NCBI RefSeq assembly: GCF_001261735.1
Contig: NZ_CVRP01000010.1
Location: forward strand, 248,001-312,000
From: Dysgonomonas sp. BGC7
GTDB lineage: Bacteria > Bacteroidota > Bacteroidia > Bacteroidales > Dysgonomonadaceae
Reading direction: 5' to 3'
DNA length: 64,000 bases
Shown here: positions 8,435 to 16,738 of the stretch, in pieces
Layout: each line of letters opens with the position of its first letter
Position numbering within the stretch: the first letter of the stretch is position 1
The notes under the pieces: model-generated
What the model was told of the DNA's origin: nothing
What the model saw: the letters and a program-made list of their open reading frames with translations, nothing else
Databases searched by the model: none
Translations under genes and position numbers: made by a program

Positions 8435-8986
8435 TTAGCTATTAACTTTATCTTTTTTATCCAGTTCGGCAAGCATATCGCTAAGCCGTTCTATTTTCGA
8501 TTTTGTTATCGCTACCCTTCCGGAACGGATAAACTGCAACACTCCGATAGATTTACTTAATTCTTCGAAAAGATCCTGCGTTTCCTGATAGTGTCCTGTC
8601 TTTTCAAGAACCACATTATTTTCATTTATATCGAGGATACGGGCATTGTGTTTACGAACAAGTTCCTCTACTGAAGATATTTTGAGAAAATCGGAAGTTG
8701 CTAATTTATATAAGGCTATCTCCTGATATATCAGCTCTTCGTTCGTATTATAGTACGATTTCAGAACATCTACGCGCTTATCAATCTGAAGGACTACTTT
8801 CCGTACAGTTTCTTCGTCACAAAATACGGTAACTGTAAATTTGTGAATTCCTTCTATAGCCGAAGCCGACACCGACAACGTTTCTATATTCAACTGCCGA
8901 CGGGTAAAAACACTTGTTACCTGACTCAACAGACCTACTGTATTTTCGGAGAATATGGTTATTGTATATAATGTTTTATCTTCCAT
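8435..8986 (-). CDS. ilvN: Acetolactate synthase regulatory (small) subunit
   Basis: This is the small subunit that stimulates acetolactate synthase and carries the valine feedback site. It has 183 residues. The N-terminal ACT domain is clear (TITIFSENTVGLLSQVTSVF at about residues 8-27, then the RRQLNIETLSVS element). A C-terminal ALS_ss_C-like domain starts near residue 90 (HNARILDINENNVVLEKTGH). It follows ilvB after an unusually long 189-base gap that holds a copy of a dispersed 29-bp repeat. This family is called ilvN or ilvH in different species. Confidence 0.93.
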   Translation of the reverse strand: MEDKTLYTITIFSENTVGLLSQVTSVFTRRQLNIETLSVSASAIEGIHKFTVTVFCDEETVRKVVLQIDKRVDVLKSYYNTNEELIYQEIALYKLATSDFLKISSVEELVRKHNARILDINENNVVLEKTGHYQETQDLFEELSKSIGVLQFIRSGRVAITKSKIERLSDMLAELDKKDKVNS

Positions 8987-9175
8987 AATATTTTAAATGT
9001 GCGAGTTGATAAATATGCCGATGTACCGTACCAATCATTCAAACCTGCAATCGGCTCATAAATCAAGATGTGATTTTAACTAAAACCTGACAAACTTGTA
9101 CTCTTTTTTTACTGTTTTTTTATTTGTTATCTTTTCTTATTTTATTGGTTTGTTCACCCAAATTATAGATAAAGA
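8987..9175 (-). other. ilvB-ilvN intergenic spacer with a dispersed repeat
   Basis: This 189-base spacer lies inside the ilv transcript. On the minus strand it carries the 29-bp repeat at 9073-9101. A weak GCCGAT/ATCGGC inverted pair (9018-9023 and 9050-9055, by eye) follows it. No promoter or terminator was recognised. Confidence 0.6.
9073..9101 (-). repeat. Dispersed 29-bp repeat, copy D
   Basis: Read on the minus strand it is GTACAAGTTT followed by GTCAGGTTTTAGTTAAAAT. It is identical over 29 bases to copy A at 36298-36326, and close to copies B and C there. Confidence 0.9.
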
Positions 9176-10888
9176 TTATTCATTACCCAGCAAGATATTA
9201 GTTACACATGTGCCGGCTGGCACCATCGGATAAACCATACCCTTAGCTTCCACCTGAACATCGAGCAGATAAGAACCTTTGTGTGTTATCATCCTATTTA
9301 TTGCCGCATCAAGGCCGGCACGGTCTTCTACTTTTTCGCTCTTTATATTATATGCTTCTGCAATCTTTACAAAGTCGGGGTTTGTCATCACTGTTTCCGA
9401 ATAACGTTCATCAAAGAATAACTCCTGCCACTGACGCACCATGCCAAGAAAGTGATTATTCAATAGGATTATTTTCACATCCACATTGTATTGCATAATT
9501 ACACCTAGTTCTTGTATAGTCATCTGGATACCTCCATCGCCCACAAAAAGGCATACAGTACGATCTTGTGCACCATATTTAGCTCCGATAGCTGCCGGAA
9601 GACCAAATCCCATAGTACCAAGCCCGCCGGAAGTAACAACACTTCGACTTTTAGTGTACTTGAAATAGCGCACAGCCATCATTTGGTGTTGTCCAACATC
9701 GGTTACTAATACAGCATTATTTCCTGTTGCCTCAGAGACTTTATTTATTACCTCTCCCATCTTCAACTGTCCCGATGTGGGGTAAAGCTCATTATCGATA
9801 ACAACATCATATTCTCTTTTATAGCAAGCCTTAAACTCGCTTAACCATTCCGGATAACTCTTATTTTCTAATTGCTCGGTTACCAAAGGAAGAGTATCTT
9901 TTACGTCTCCCAAAACACGGGCGGTAACAGCAACATTCTTATTAATTTCGGCTTTATCTATATCGAAATGTATTACTTTTGCTTGTTTGGCATAGGTTTT
10001 AAGATCTCCGGTAACACGATCATCGAAACGCATACCAATAGCAATGAGCACATCACATTCGTTTGTTTTCTGGTTTGGAGCAACATTACCATGCATACCC
10101 AACATACCTACATTCAACTCGTGACTGGACGGTATTGCCGACAATCCTAATACAGTAGATGCTGTAGGTACACCTGATTTTTCTAAAAATGCCAGCAATT
10201 CTTTTTCCGCATTTCCCAGAATAACCCCTTGTCCGACAAGAGCAAACGGTTTTTGTGCTTCATTTATTATTTTTGCAGCAATAGTAATCTCAGTTTCTTT
10301 TACATCAGGCTTGGGCTGATAACTACGGATAAATGTAGCCTTTGTATATTCAAAGTTTTCCAACAACCCGAATTGGGCATCTTTAGTTAAGTCTAAAACG
10401 ACAGGTCCCGGACGTCCTGTAGAGGCAATATAGAATGCTCTGGACACCGCCCACGCAATATCCTCGGGACGGCGAATTTGATACGACCATTTAGATACAG
10501 GCTGAGTGATACCGACTACATCGGCTTCTTGAAAAGCATCACTACCCAATAGAGATGAAACGACTTGTCCCGATATAACAACAAGAGGGGTACTATCGAG
10601 CATAGCATCTGCTACTCCTGTTATTGTATTGGTCGCTCCCGGGCCAGATGTAACAAGAGCTACACCAACCTTTCCCGATGTACGGGCAAAACCTTGCGCA
10701 GCATGTGTGGCACCTTGTTCGTGACGAACCAAAACATGATTAATCTCGTGTTTATGATCATATAAACAGTCGAACACGGGCATTATTGCTCCTCCCGGAT
10801 ACCCGAATATGGTATCTACCCTCTCATTCAATAGAGACTGAATAAGAGCTTCACTTCCTGTTATTTTATTATTAGTCATATGTTTCAT
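9176..10888 (-). CDS. ilvB: Acetolactate synthase catalytic (large) subunit
   Basis: This ThDP- and FAD-dependent enzyme condenses two pyruvates, or pyruvate with 2-oxobutyrate, in the first shared step of branched-chain amino acid synthesis. The protein has 570 residues. The N-terminal ThDP domain holds the catalytic Glu in LVRHEQGATHAAQGFAR. The central FAD-binding domain contains IAIGMRFDDRVTGD. The C-terminal domain carries the ThDP/Mg motif GDGGIQMTIQELGVIMQYN with the trailing LLNN. The start ATG at 10888 is followed by a second ATG three codons in; either is possible. It lies 53 bases after ilvD. Confidence 0.97.
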   Translation of the reverse strand: MKHMTNNKITGSEALIQSLLNERVDTIFGYPGGAIMPVFDCLYDHKHEINHVLVRHEQGATHAAQGFARTSGKVGVALVTSGPGATNTITGVADAMLDSTPLVVISGQVVSSLLGSDAFQEADVVGITQPVSKWSYQIRRPEDIAWAVSRAFYIASTGRPGPVVLDLTKDAQFGLLENFEYTKATFIRSYQPKPDVKETEITIAAKIINEAQKPFALVGQGVILGNAEKELLAFLEKSGVPTASTVLGLSAIPSSHELNVGMLGMHGNVAPNQKTNECDVLIAIGMRFDDRVTGDLKTYAKQAKVIHFDIDKAEINKNVAVTARVLGDVKDTLPLVTEQLENKSYPEWLSEFKACYKREYDVVIDNELYPTSGQLKMGEVINKVSEATGNNAVLVTDVGQHQMMAVRYFKYTKSRSVVTSGGLGTMGFGLPAAIGAKYGAQDRTVCLFVGDGGIQMTIQELGVIMQYNVDVKIILLNNHFLGMVRQWQELFFDERYSETVMTNPDFVKIAEAYNIKSEKVEDRAGLDAAINRMITHKGSYLLDVQVEAKGMVYPMVPAGTCVTNILLGNE

Positions 10889-10941
10889 TAATTATTATCA
10901 AAAATCGCTTCCAAATCAGCTTATATAAGGAGACTTTTGAG

Positions 10942-12771
10942 CTACTCTATTATTCTTATCGCACCTTTATCGGCCGAGCTAACCATACTTGCATACGCTC
11001 TCAAGGCTTTCGACACATAGCGTTCCCGGTCGGGCTTAAATGCATCTTTTCCTTTTGCCACTTCTTGTCTACGGCGTTCTTCCAATTCTGCATCGGAAAT
11101 CTTCACATTTATAGAACGGTTAGGAATATCTATCTCTATAATATCTCCATTTCTTACTAAACCTATTGCTCCACCAGAAGCAGCTTCGGGTGAAACGTGA
11201 CCGATAGACAAGCCGGATGTACCTCCAGAGAAGCGTCCGTCTGTAATCAAAGCACATTCTTTACCCAGATGTTTCGATTTGATATATGATGTAGGATAAA
11301 GCATTTCCTGCATTCCCGGTCCACCCTTTGGTCCTTCGTATGTAATAACTACAACATCTCCAGCTACTACCTGATCTTTTAATATTCCTTCGCAAGCAGC
11401 ATCCTGAGAATGGAAAACTTTTGCTTTGCCGGAAAATTTGAAGATGCTCTCATCTACCCCTGCCGTTTTTACAACGCAGCCATCTAGGGCAATATTGCCT
11501 TTGAGTATGGCTAATCCGCCATCTTTAGTGTAAGCATGTTCCATATCACGAATACAACCGTTTGCCCTGTCTGTATCAAGAGTCGGATAGTAGTTATCCT
11601 GAGAGCCCATCACCAGATTGAAGCGGTTTCCGGGAGCCGACTTATATAATATTTCAGCTTCGTGCGACAATTCAGGCTTTGTTATATCATATTTTTCAAT
11701 AGCCGCGGCAAGTGTAAGTCCATCTACCCGTGGTACATTAGGATCAATAAGTTTACCTTTGTTCAGTTCGTTCATTATACCAAGAATACCTCCTGCCCTA
11801 TTCACATCCTGTATATGATATTTCTGAGTGTTGGGAGCTACCTTACAAAGACATGGAGCTTTGCGGGAAAGTTTATCTATATCATCCATCGAAAAATCGA
11901 CTTCGCCTTCTTGAGCAATGGCCAAAAGGTGTAAGATAGTATTTGTAGATCCTCCCATAGCTATATCGAGAGTCATAGCATTGAGGAATGCTGTTTTTGT
12001 AGCAATATTTCGAGGCAATACCGATTCGTCTCCATCGCGGTAATATTTATATGCGTTTTCAACGATTTGCTTAGCTGCATTTTTAAAAAGTTTCGAACGG
12101 TTGGCATGTGTGGCTACAATAGTTCCATTACCGGGCAAGGCAAGTCCGATTGCTTCATTCAGGCAGTTCATAGAGTTTGCCGTAAACATACCCGAGCAAG
12201 AACCACATGTAGGACATGCAGCACGTTCTATGGCATTTACTTCTTTGTCCGAAACTGTATCGTCCGCAGCTTTTATCATTGCATCTATCAGGTCGAGATG
12301 CTGATCGCCAAGCTCTCCGGCTTCCATAGGGCCTCCCGAAACAAAGATTGCCGGTATATTTAAACGCATGGCAGCCATAAGCATACCTGGAGTAATTTTA
12401 TCACAATTGCTTATGCACACCATAGCATCTGCTTTATGTGCATTGACCATATATTCGACACTATCTGCTATCAGGTCGCGGGATGGTAAAGAGTAGAGCA
12501 TTCCATCATGTCCCATAGCAATACCATCGTCGATGGCAATAGTATTAAATTCGGCGGCAAAACAACCCAAAGCTTCTATTTCGGCTTTGACTTTCTGACC
12601 AATATCGTGTAGGTGGACGTGTCCCGGAACAAACTGTGTAAAAGAGTTTACAATCGCAATTAGTGGTTTACCCATCTGTTCTTCTTTCATTCCGTTAGCT
12701 CTCCATAGAGCTCTGGCGCCAGCCATACGTCTGCCTTGTGTACTGGTAGAACTTCTTAATTCAAATCCCAT
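10942..12771 (-). CDS. ilvD: Dihydroxy-acid dehydratase
   Basis: This iron-sulfur enzyme dehydrates dihydroxy acids to 2-oxoacids, the third shared step of valine and isoleucine synthesis. It has 609 residues. Cluster and metal motifs are visible: [20 protein letters not shown] at about residue 120 and [18 protein letters not shown] near 190, with [20 protein letters not shown] in the C-terminal domain. It is the first structural gene of the ilv operon. Its leader contains a peptide-coding attenuator (12822-13012), so expression should respond to charging of Ile, Leu and Val tRNAs. Confidence 0.97.
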   Translation of the reverse strand: MGFELRSSTSTQGRRMAGARALWRANGMKEEQMGKPLIAIVNSFTQFVPGHVHLHDIGQKVKAEIEALGCFAAEFNTIAIDDGIAMGHDGMLYSLPSRDLIADSVEYMVNAHKADAMVCISNCDKITPGMLMAAMRLNIPAIFVSGGPMEAGELGDQHLDLIDAMIKAADDTVSDKEVNAIERAACPTCGSCSGMFTANSMNCLNEAIGLALPGNGTIVATHANRSKLFKNAAKQIVENAYKYYRDGDESVLPRNIATKTAFLNAMTLDIAMGGSTNTILHLLAIAQEGEVDFSMDDIDKLSRKAPCLCKVAPNTQKYHIQDVNRAGGILGIMNELNKGKLIDPNVPRVDGLTLAAAIEKYDITKPELSHEAEILYKSAPGNRFNLVMGSQDNYYPTLDTDRANGCIRDMEHAYTKDGGLAILKGNIALDGCVVKTAGVDESIFKFSGKAKVFHSQDAACEGILKDQVVAGDVVVITYEGPKGGPGMQEMLYPTSYIKSKHLGKECALITDGRFSGGTSGLSIGHVSPEAASGGAIGLVRNGDIIEIDIPNRSINVKISDAELEERRRQEVAKGKDAFKPDRERYVSKALRAYASMVSSADKGAIRIIE

Positions 12772-12821
12772 AATTTTTTATTTAGCCTTTAGCTTATAGT
12801 TGTCTATTAAACAATATTTAT

Positions 12822-12853
12822 AAAAAAAGCCTTTCCCATAATGAGAAAGGCTT
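12822..12853 (-). terminator. ilv attenuator terminator (3:4 hairpin)
   Basis: On the minus strand AAGCCTTTC (12853-12845) pairs with GAAAGGCTT (12835-12827), closing a short loop, and runs straight into seven Us. It lies between the leader peptide and ilvD, upstream of every structural gene, so it can only be a conditional stop. Confidence 0.92.
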
Positions 12854-12902
12854 ATATTCATTTATTCCTTATATTTTATTCAAAATACATACCTTTCTCA
12901 TT
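12842..12902 (-). promoter_or_regulatory. ilv antiterminator pairing (2:3)
   Basis: On the minus strand AATGAGAAAGG (12902-12892), which overlaps the leader stop codon, is perfectly complementary over 11 bases to CCTTTCTCATT (12850-12840). That second segment includes the 5' arm of the terminator. The two structures are mutually exclusive, as in classical leader-peptide attenuation. Confidence 0.88.
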
Positions 12903-12960
12903 TATTCTGATCGACGAGGAGAATATCAATAATGAGGATATGTAAAAAACAATTTGTCAT
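12898..12960 (-). CDS. ilv operon leader peptide
   Basis: A 20-codon ORF from ATG at 12960 to TGA at 12898 encodes MTNCFLHILIIDILLVDQNK. Nine of the eleven residues 6-16 are Ile, Leu or Val (4 Ile, 4 Leu, 1 Val). Three of the four Leu codons are CTC, which is unlikely to be a favoured codon in so AT-rich a genome. The ORF starts about 20 bases after the predicted transcription start and ends in the antiterminator strand. This is the layout expected of a sensor of branched-chain aminoacyl-tRNA supply: a ribosome stalled on these codons frees segment 2, while one that reaches the stop covers it and lets the terminator form. It is too short for standard gene callers. Confidence 0.88.
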   Translation of the reverse strand: MTNCFLHILIIDILLVDQNK

Positions 12961-12982
12961 TAATTCTATTTGAATATGAACA

Positions 12983-13012
12983 CAAAGTTATAAACTTTTT
13001 TTTAAAAACAAA
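12983..13012 (-). promoter_or_regulatory. ilv operon promoter
   Basis: On the minus strand TTTG (13012-13009) and TAACTTTG (12990-12983) match the Bacteroidota -33 and -7 elements with 18 bases between them, slightly under the usual spacing. The predicted start lies about 20 bases before the leader peptide ATG. Confidence 0.75.
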
Positions 13013-13090
13013 TTTTATCGCTATTTTTTTAAAGAGAGTTGATTTATCGGCAATTTTATTCGATATTTTGATATAAAACTTAAGCTACTT

Positions 13091-14359
13091 TTAATACCGG
13101 TCTTTCCACAGTTTTTTCAACCATTCCACTATTTTCACTTCCGACGAGTTTTGCTGAGGTTTCCAAAACTGACGTCCTTTTATCTCTTGAGGCACATAAT
13201 CCTGCTGTACAAAGTTATTTTCGAAACTGTGAGCATATTGATAATTTTTTCCATAATCCAGCTCTTTCATCAATTTCGTCGGAGCATTTCGCAGGTGTAA
13301 TGGTACGGGCAGATTTCCCGTATCGTTTACCAAAGCAATAGCTTCGTCGATAGATAAATAAGCTGAGTTACTCTTTGGCGACGTGGCTAAGTAGATTGTG
13401 GCTTCGGCAAGCACGATACGTCCCTCGGGCCAGCCAATTTTTTGAAGGGTATCAAAACAGGCATTGGCCAGAAGCAAGGCATTCGGATTTGCCAGCCCGA
13501 TGTCTTCGGCCGCAGATATAACCAGCCTGCGGGCTATGAATTTAGGGTCTTCTCCGCCTGCCACCATTCGTGCAAGCCAATATATAGCCGCATCGGGATC
13601 GCTGCCTCTGATAGATTTTATGAACGCCGATATGATATCATAATGCATTTCGCCCCCCTTATCGTAGGCGGCAGGGTTTTCTTGCAGGCGGTCGGTAATC
13701 AACTTGTCTGTTATTACAACTTTATCTTCTACATCGGCATTAATCACCAAATCGAGAATATTCAATAACTTGCGAGCATCTCCACCCGAAAAACGAAGTA
13801 GGGCATTAGTCTCCTGCAAGTCAATATCGCGTTCTTTCAGAATCACATCTTGAGTTATGGCTCTGTTAGCCAGCTCTATCAGATCATTCTTTCCTAAAGG
13901 CTGTAATACATATACCTGACAGCGGGAAAGCAAAGGCCGTATCACCTCGAAAGAGGGATTTTCCGTTGTGGCTCCAATGAGTGTAATAACCCCCGTTTCG
14001 ACAGCATTGAGCAACGAATCTTGTTGCGACTTAGAGAAGCGATGAATTTCATCTATAAATAAGATAGGACTTTTAGTATTAAAAAACTGTCCCTTCTTGG
14101 CTTGTTCTATTACCTCTCGCACATCCTTTACACCCGAATTAATTGCACTAAGAGTATAGAAAGGCGTATCCAGGGTATTGGCTATAATTTGGGCAAGAGT
14201 CGTTTTTCCTACTCCCGGAGGTCCCCACAAAAGAAAGGAAGGCACCCTACCCGATTCTATCATCTTGCGAAGAATTGCCCCTTCTCCCACAAGATGTTTT
14301 TGGCCTATATATTCATCCAGATTACGTGGTCGCAATCTTTCTGCTAACGGTTGACTCAT
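13091..14359 (-). CDS. rarA: Replication-associated recombination protein A (RarA/MgsA AAA+ ATPase)
   Basis: A 422-residue clamp-loader-like AAA+ ATPase that acts at stalled replication forks. The N-terminus PLAERLRPRNLDEYIGQKHL is typical. Walker A is GPPGVGKTTLA (about residues 47-57) and Walker B is ILFIDEIHRFSKSQQD. Sensor 1 lies in LIGATTENPSFEV. The C-terminal MgsA tetramerisation domain has YWLARMVAGGEDPKFIARRL. The neighbouring phosphatase gene is 92 bases upstream on the same strand. The ilv promoter lies just beyond its stop, so read-through from rarA is possible. Confidence 0.95.
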   Translation of the reverse strand: MSQPLAERLRPRNLDEYIGQKHLVGEGAILRKMIESGRVPSFLLWGPPGVGKTTLAQIIANTLDTPFYTLSAINSGVKDVREVIEQAKKGQFFNTKSPILFIDEIHRFSKSQQDSLLNAVETGVITLIGATTENPSFEVIRPLLSRCQVYVLQPLGKNDLIELANRAITQDVILKERDIDLQETNALLRFSGGDARKLLNILDLVINADVEDKVVITDKLITDRLQENPAAYDKGGEMHYDIISAFIKSIRGSDPDAAIYWLARMVAGGEDPKFIARRLVISAAEDIGLANPNALLLANACFDTLQKIGWPEGRIVLAEATIYLATSPKSNSAYLSIDEAIALVNDTGNLPVPLHLRNAPTKLMKELDYGKNYQYAHSFENNFVQQDYVPQEIKGRQFWKPQQNSSEVKIVEWLKKLWKDRY

Positions 14360-14451
14360 AATCTACACAGTATATATTACGAAAGTACAAAAAGTTGTAG
14401 ATAGACACAACAAAATATGATATCAGATATTAACAATGAATATTTTACATC

Positions 14452-15504
14452 TTAATATAAGTATTTATCTTTCATTTTTTGAATATCGACATTCAGTACT
14501 TTTGTCAAATAATTCTCTATTGTTCCATGATCTTTTTTTATCCTATCCAGACCGGCTTGCAGGAACTGAGGCTTTACCTCATATAACGCTGACAAGGTTG
14601 GATATTCGGACTTAAACTGAGCATATTTATTAGCCAAATAGGTGTTCGAATCCAAATAATCTTTCATTATGGTTTGCTCATCAACGCCCAATGCAGACAA
14701 GACTAAAGCCGCCCCCATGCCTGTACGGTCTTTTCCTGCCGAACAATGGAACATCAAAGGTACATCTTCTTCGTTTTGCAATAGCTCAAAAAACTTACGA
14801 TATTGATCTATACATGCACTATCCGTTACTAGCAAAACATTCATTTCTTGCATCAGTCCTTCTACTTTTTCAGATGTAAGGGACTTTATATCCAGAGTAA
14901 CCGCTGCCATGAGGTTGCCCGGAGAAATAGAATACGGATAGTTTGTTTTTACCGAAGCCGGGTTTATATCCGGTTGCAATGTTCTTTCTTCTTCCGACCG
15001 AAAATCGACAATAGATACTACAGGTATCGCCGAAAGGTATTTAAGGTCCGCATCAGTCAACTGATGCAAATCATCGGAACGAAATATTTTTCCCCATTTC
15101 ACGTACCGCCCATCAGTATTACGATATCCTCCTAAATCTCGGAAATTATAACCTCCTGTCATAGGCAAATGCCTGTCGGACAAAACAGCTTTTCCTTTAT
15201 CTGTTACCACTTCAAAATAGGAACGGACAGAGTCTGTTACTGTCAACGGAAAAAGACCGCTGTCTTCTCCTTCAGCAATAGGTTTTGAGAAATCTATATT
15301 ATCAACAGAGCTTCCCGAATACAATGACCATTTACCGGTTGTAAATATCTGGACAGAAGCTGATTTAGTCGCCTTATCTCTTACTATAATAACATCTTTT
15401 GAAATATCTTCACCGGAATACCCAGCTTTATTTAATGTATCCTTTTTATTACAGGAAGAGAGAATTATAGAACTTAAAATCATGCAAATTAATAGTTTAT
15501 TCAT
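14452..15504 (-). CDS. Tyrosine/dual-specificity protein phosphatase-like lipoprotein
   Basis: A 350-residue lipoprotein with lipobox LSSC (Cys18), so it acts outside the cytoplasmic membrane. After an N-terminal extension of about 110 residues it carries a bacterial tyrosine-phosphatase domain (Y_phosphatase3 type) starting at GGYNFRDLGGYRNTDGRYVK. The P-loop signature HCSAGKDRTGMG has its catalytic Cys near residue 254, and a general-acid region lies at VDFRSEEER. Related enzymes hydrolyse phosphotyrosine or phosphoinositides; the substrate here is unknown. It is a single gene divergent from the Spy-like gene. Confidence 0.85.
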   Translation of the reverse strand: MNKLLICMILSSIILSSCNKKDTLNKAGYSGEDISKDVIIVRDKATKSASVQIFTTGKWSLYSGSSVDNIDFSKPIAEGEDSGLFPLTVTDSVRSYFEVVTDKGKAVLSDRHLPMTGGYNFRDLGGYRNTDGRYVKWGKIFRSDDLHQLTDADLKYLSAIPVVSIVDFRSEEERTLQPDINPASVKTNYPYSISPGNLMAAVTLDIKSLTSEKVEGLMQEMNVLLVTDSACIDQYRKFFELLQNEEDVPLMFHCSAGKDRTGMGAALVLSALGVDEQTIMKDYLDSNTYLANKYAQFKSEYPTLSALYEVKPQFLQAGLDRIKKDHGTIENYLTKVLNVDIQKMKDKYLY

Positions 15505-15722
15505 TTTTGTGTACTCTTATGTTTTATTCGGAAATGTGAAGTTAATAAAAAAAGGCATTAACATGTCCTTCAACATATAAATACCATTTATAACAACTAT
15601 TTTTTAAGATGATTTCACACTAAGTATCTAATAAACAAAAAAAGTTAAAACGGACTATCCCATTAAACCACTGACGATGAATAATATCTAAGCAAATAGA
15701 ACATTAAAATAAATGTAAGGTT

Positions 15723-16580
15723 ATGAGAAAATTATTTTTATCGTTAGCAATAGTATTTTGTGCTTCTTTGATAACATCAGTTAGTGCACAAGAATCGAAG
15801 AGAGGAGGAAAGCGTAATTTTCCGATGGAAAAAGAACTGAATTTGAACTCTGAGCAACAAGAAAAAATTAAAAAGGAAAGAGCTGACTTCAAGGTTAAGG
15901 TCGAGGAGCTGCAAAAGCAATCAGGTCTAAACAAAGAAGACAAGCAAGCTAAGATGAAAGAGTTGAGAAACGAACATCAAAGCGCAGTGACTAGCATACT
16001 CACTCCTGAGCAACAGGCTAAAATGAAAGAGGTGAATGAGAAAAGAGGAGATAGAAAAATAAATAAAGAAGGAAAAGACGGACTTCGTTCCAAAGCAAGA
16101 GATATGCGAAACAAAAAGGATGATCGTAGAATGGCAATCAGAGGATCTAAAGAACATAGAGCAAATAGAATGAAAGAACTCAATCTGACTGATGAACAGA
16201 AACAAAAGATCAAAGCCGAAAATGAAGGATTCAGGAGTAAATCTAAAGAGCTCTTTAATGAACATCAAACTGCTCTAAACAATATATACACTCCCGAACA
16301 GCAAGCTAAACTAAAGGATATGAGAAAAGATTTTGCTAAAGACGGACGCTTTGCTTTTCATAGAAATACGAGATATTTAAGCAACCTTGACGAAGCCAGC
16401 AAAGCTAGATTAAAAGAACTTACAGAAAACTTCACAAAAGAGAAAAAAGCTGTAGAACTAAGTCGTATAGCTCCTGAAGCTCAAAAGCAAAAGATAGCTG
16501 ATCTTCGCGATAATTACAGAAAAGAAAAGAGACAAATAATTACAGAAGCAAAAAACACTAAAGAAAATAAACCCGTATAA
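15723..16580 (+). CDS. Spy/CpxP-like LTxxQ-motif periplasmic protein with internal duplication
   Basis: A 285-residue, highly charged, helical secreted protein. The signal peptide ends at SVSAQ (about residue 23). Two related units follow: ELNLNSEQQEKIK to LTPEQQAKMKEV (about 38-100), and ELNLTDEQKQKIK to YTPEQQAKLKDM (about 155-200). Each holds a pair of LTxxQ-like motifs around an NEHQ-A spacer. This resembles the Spy/CpxP family of envelope chaperones and DUF4890-type proteins of Bacteroidota. The arrangement suggests a tandem duplication within the gene. Its function is inferred only from the fold. An intrinsic terminator follows. Confidence 0.75.
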   Translation: MRKLFLSLAIVFCASLITSVSAQESKRGGKRNFPMEKELNLNSEQQEKIKKERADFKVKVEELQKQSGLNKEDKQAKMKELRNEHQSAVTSILTPEQQAKMKEVNEKRGDRKINKEGKDGLRSKARDMRNKKDDRRMAIRGSKEHRANRMKELNLTDEQKQKIKAENEGFRSKSKELFNEHQTALNNIYTPEQQAKLKDMRKDFAKDGRFAFHRNTRYLSNLDEASKARLKELTENFTKEKKAVELSRIAPEAQKQKIADLRDNYRKEKRQIITEAKNTKENKPV

Positions 16581-16601
16581 CTTCTATATATTAAACAAAC
16601 T

Positions 16602-16633
16602 AAAGACTCTTCTCTTCGGGAAGAGTCTTTTTT
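16602..16633 (+). terminator. Terminator after the Spy-like gene
   Basis: AAAGACTCTTC (16602-16612) pairs with GAAGAGTCTTT (16620-16630) around a TTCG-containing loop, followed by further Ts. Confidence 0.88.
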
Positions 16634-16697
16634 ATTTCGTGTATCATAAAGTCTTAAAAATAAGATTTTACCTATCGTTTGAGGAGACAAAATTTAG

Positions 16698-16705
16698 TAC
16701 ATTTG
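16698..16705 (+). promoter_or_regulatory. Promoter -7 motif of the AddB-like gene
   Basis: TACATTTG matches TAnnTTTG 34 bases before the ATG at 16739. A TTTG at 16678-16681 could be the -33 box, but the 16-base spacing is short. Confidence 0.5.
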
Positions 16706-16738
16706 TACAATTCTCAAAAATACCGAAAGAAATATAAA

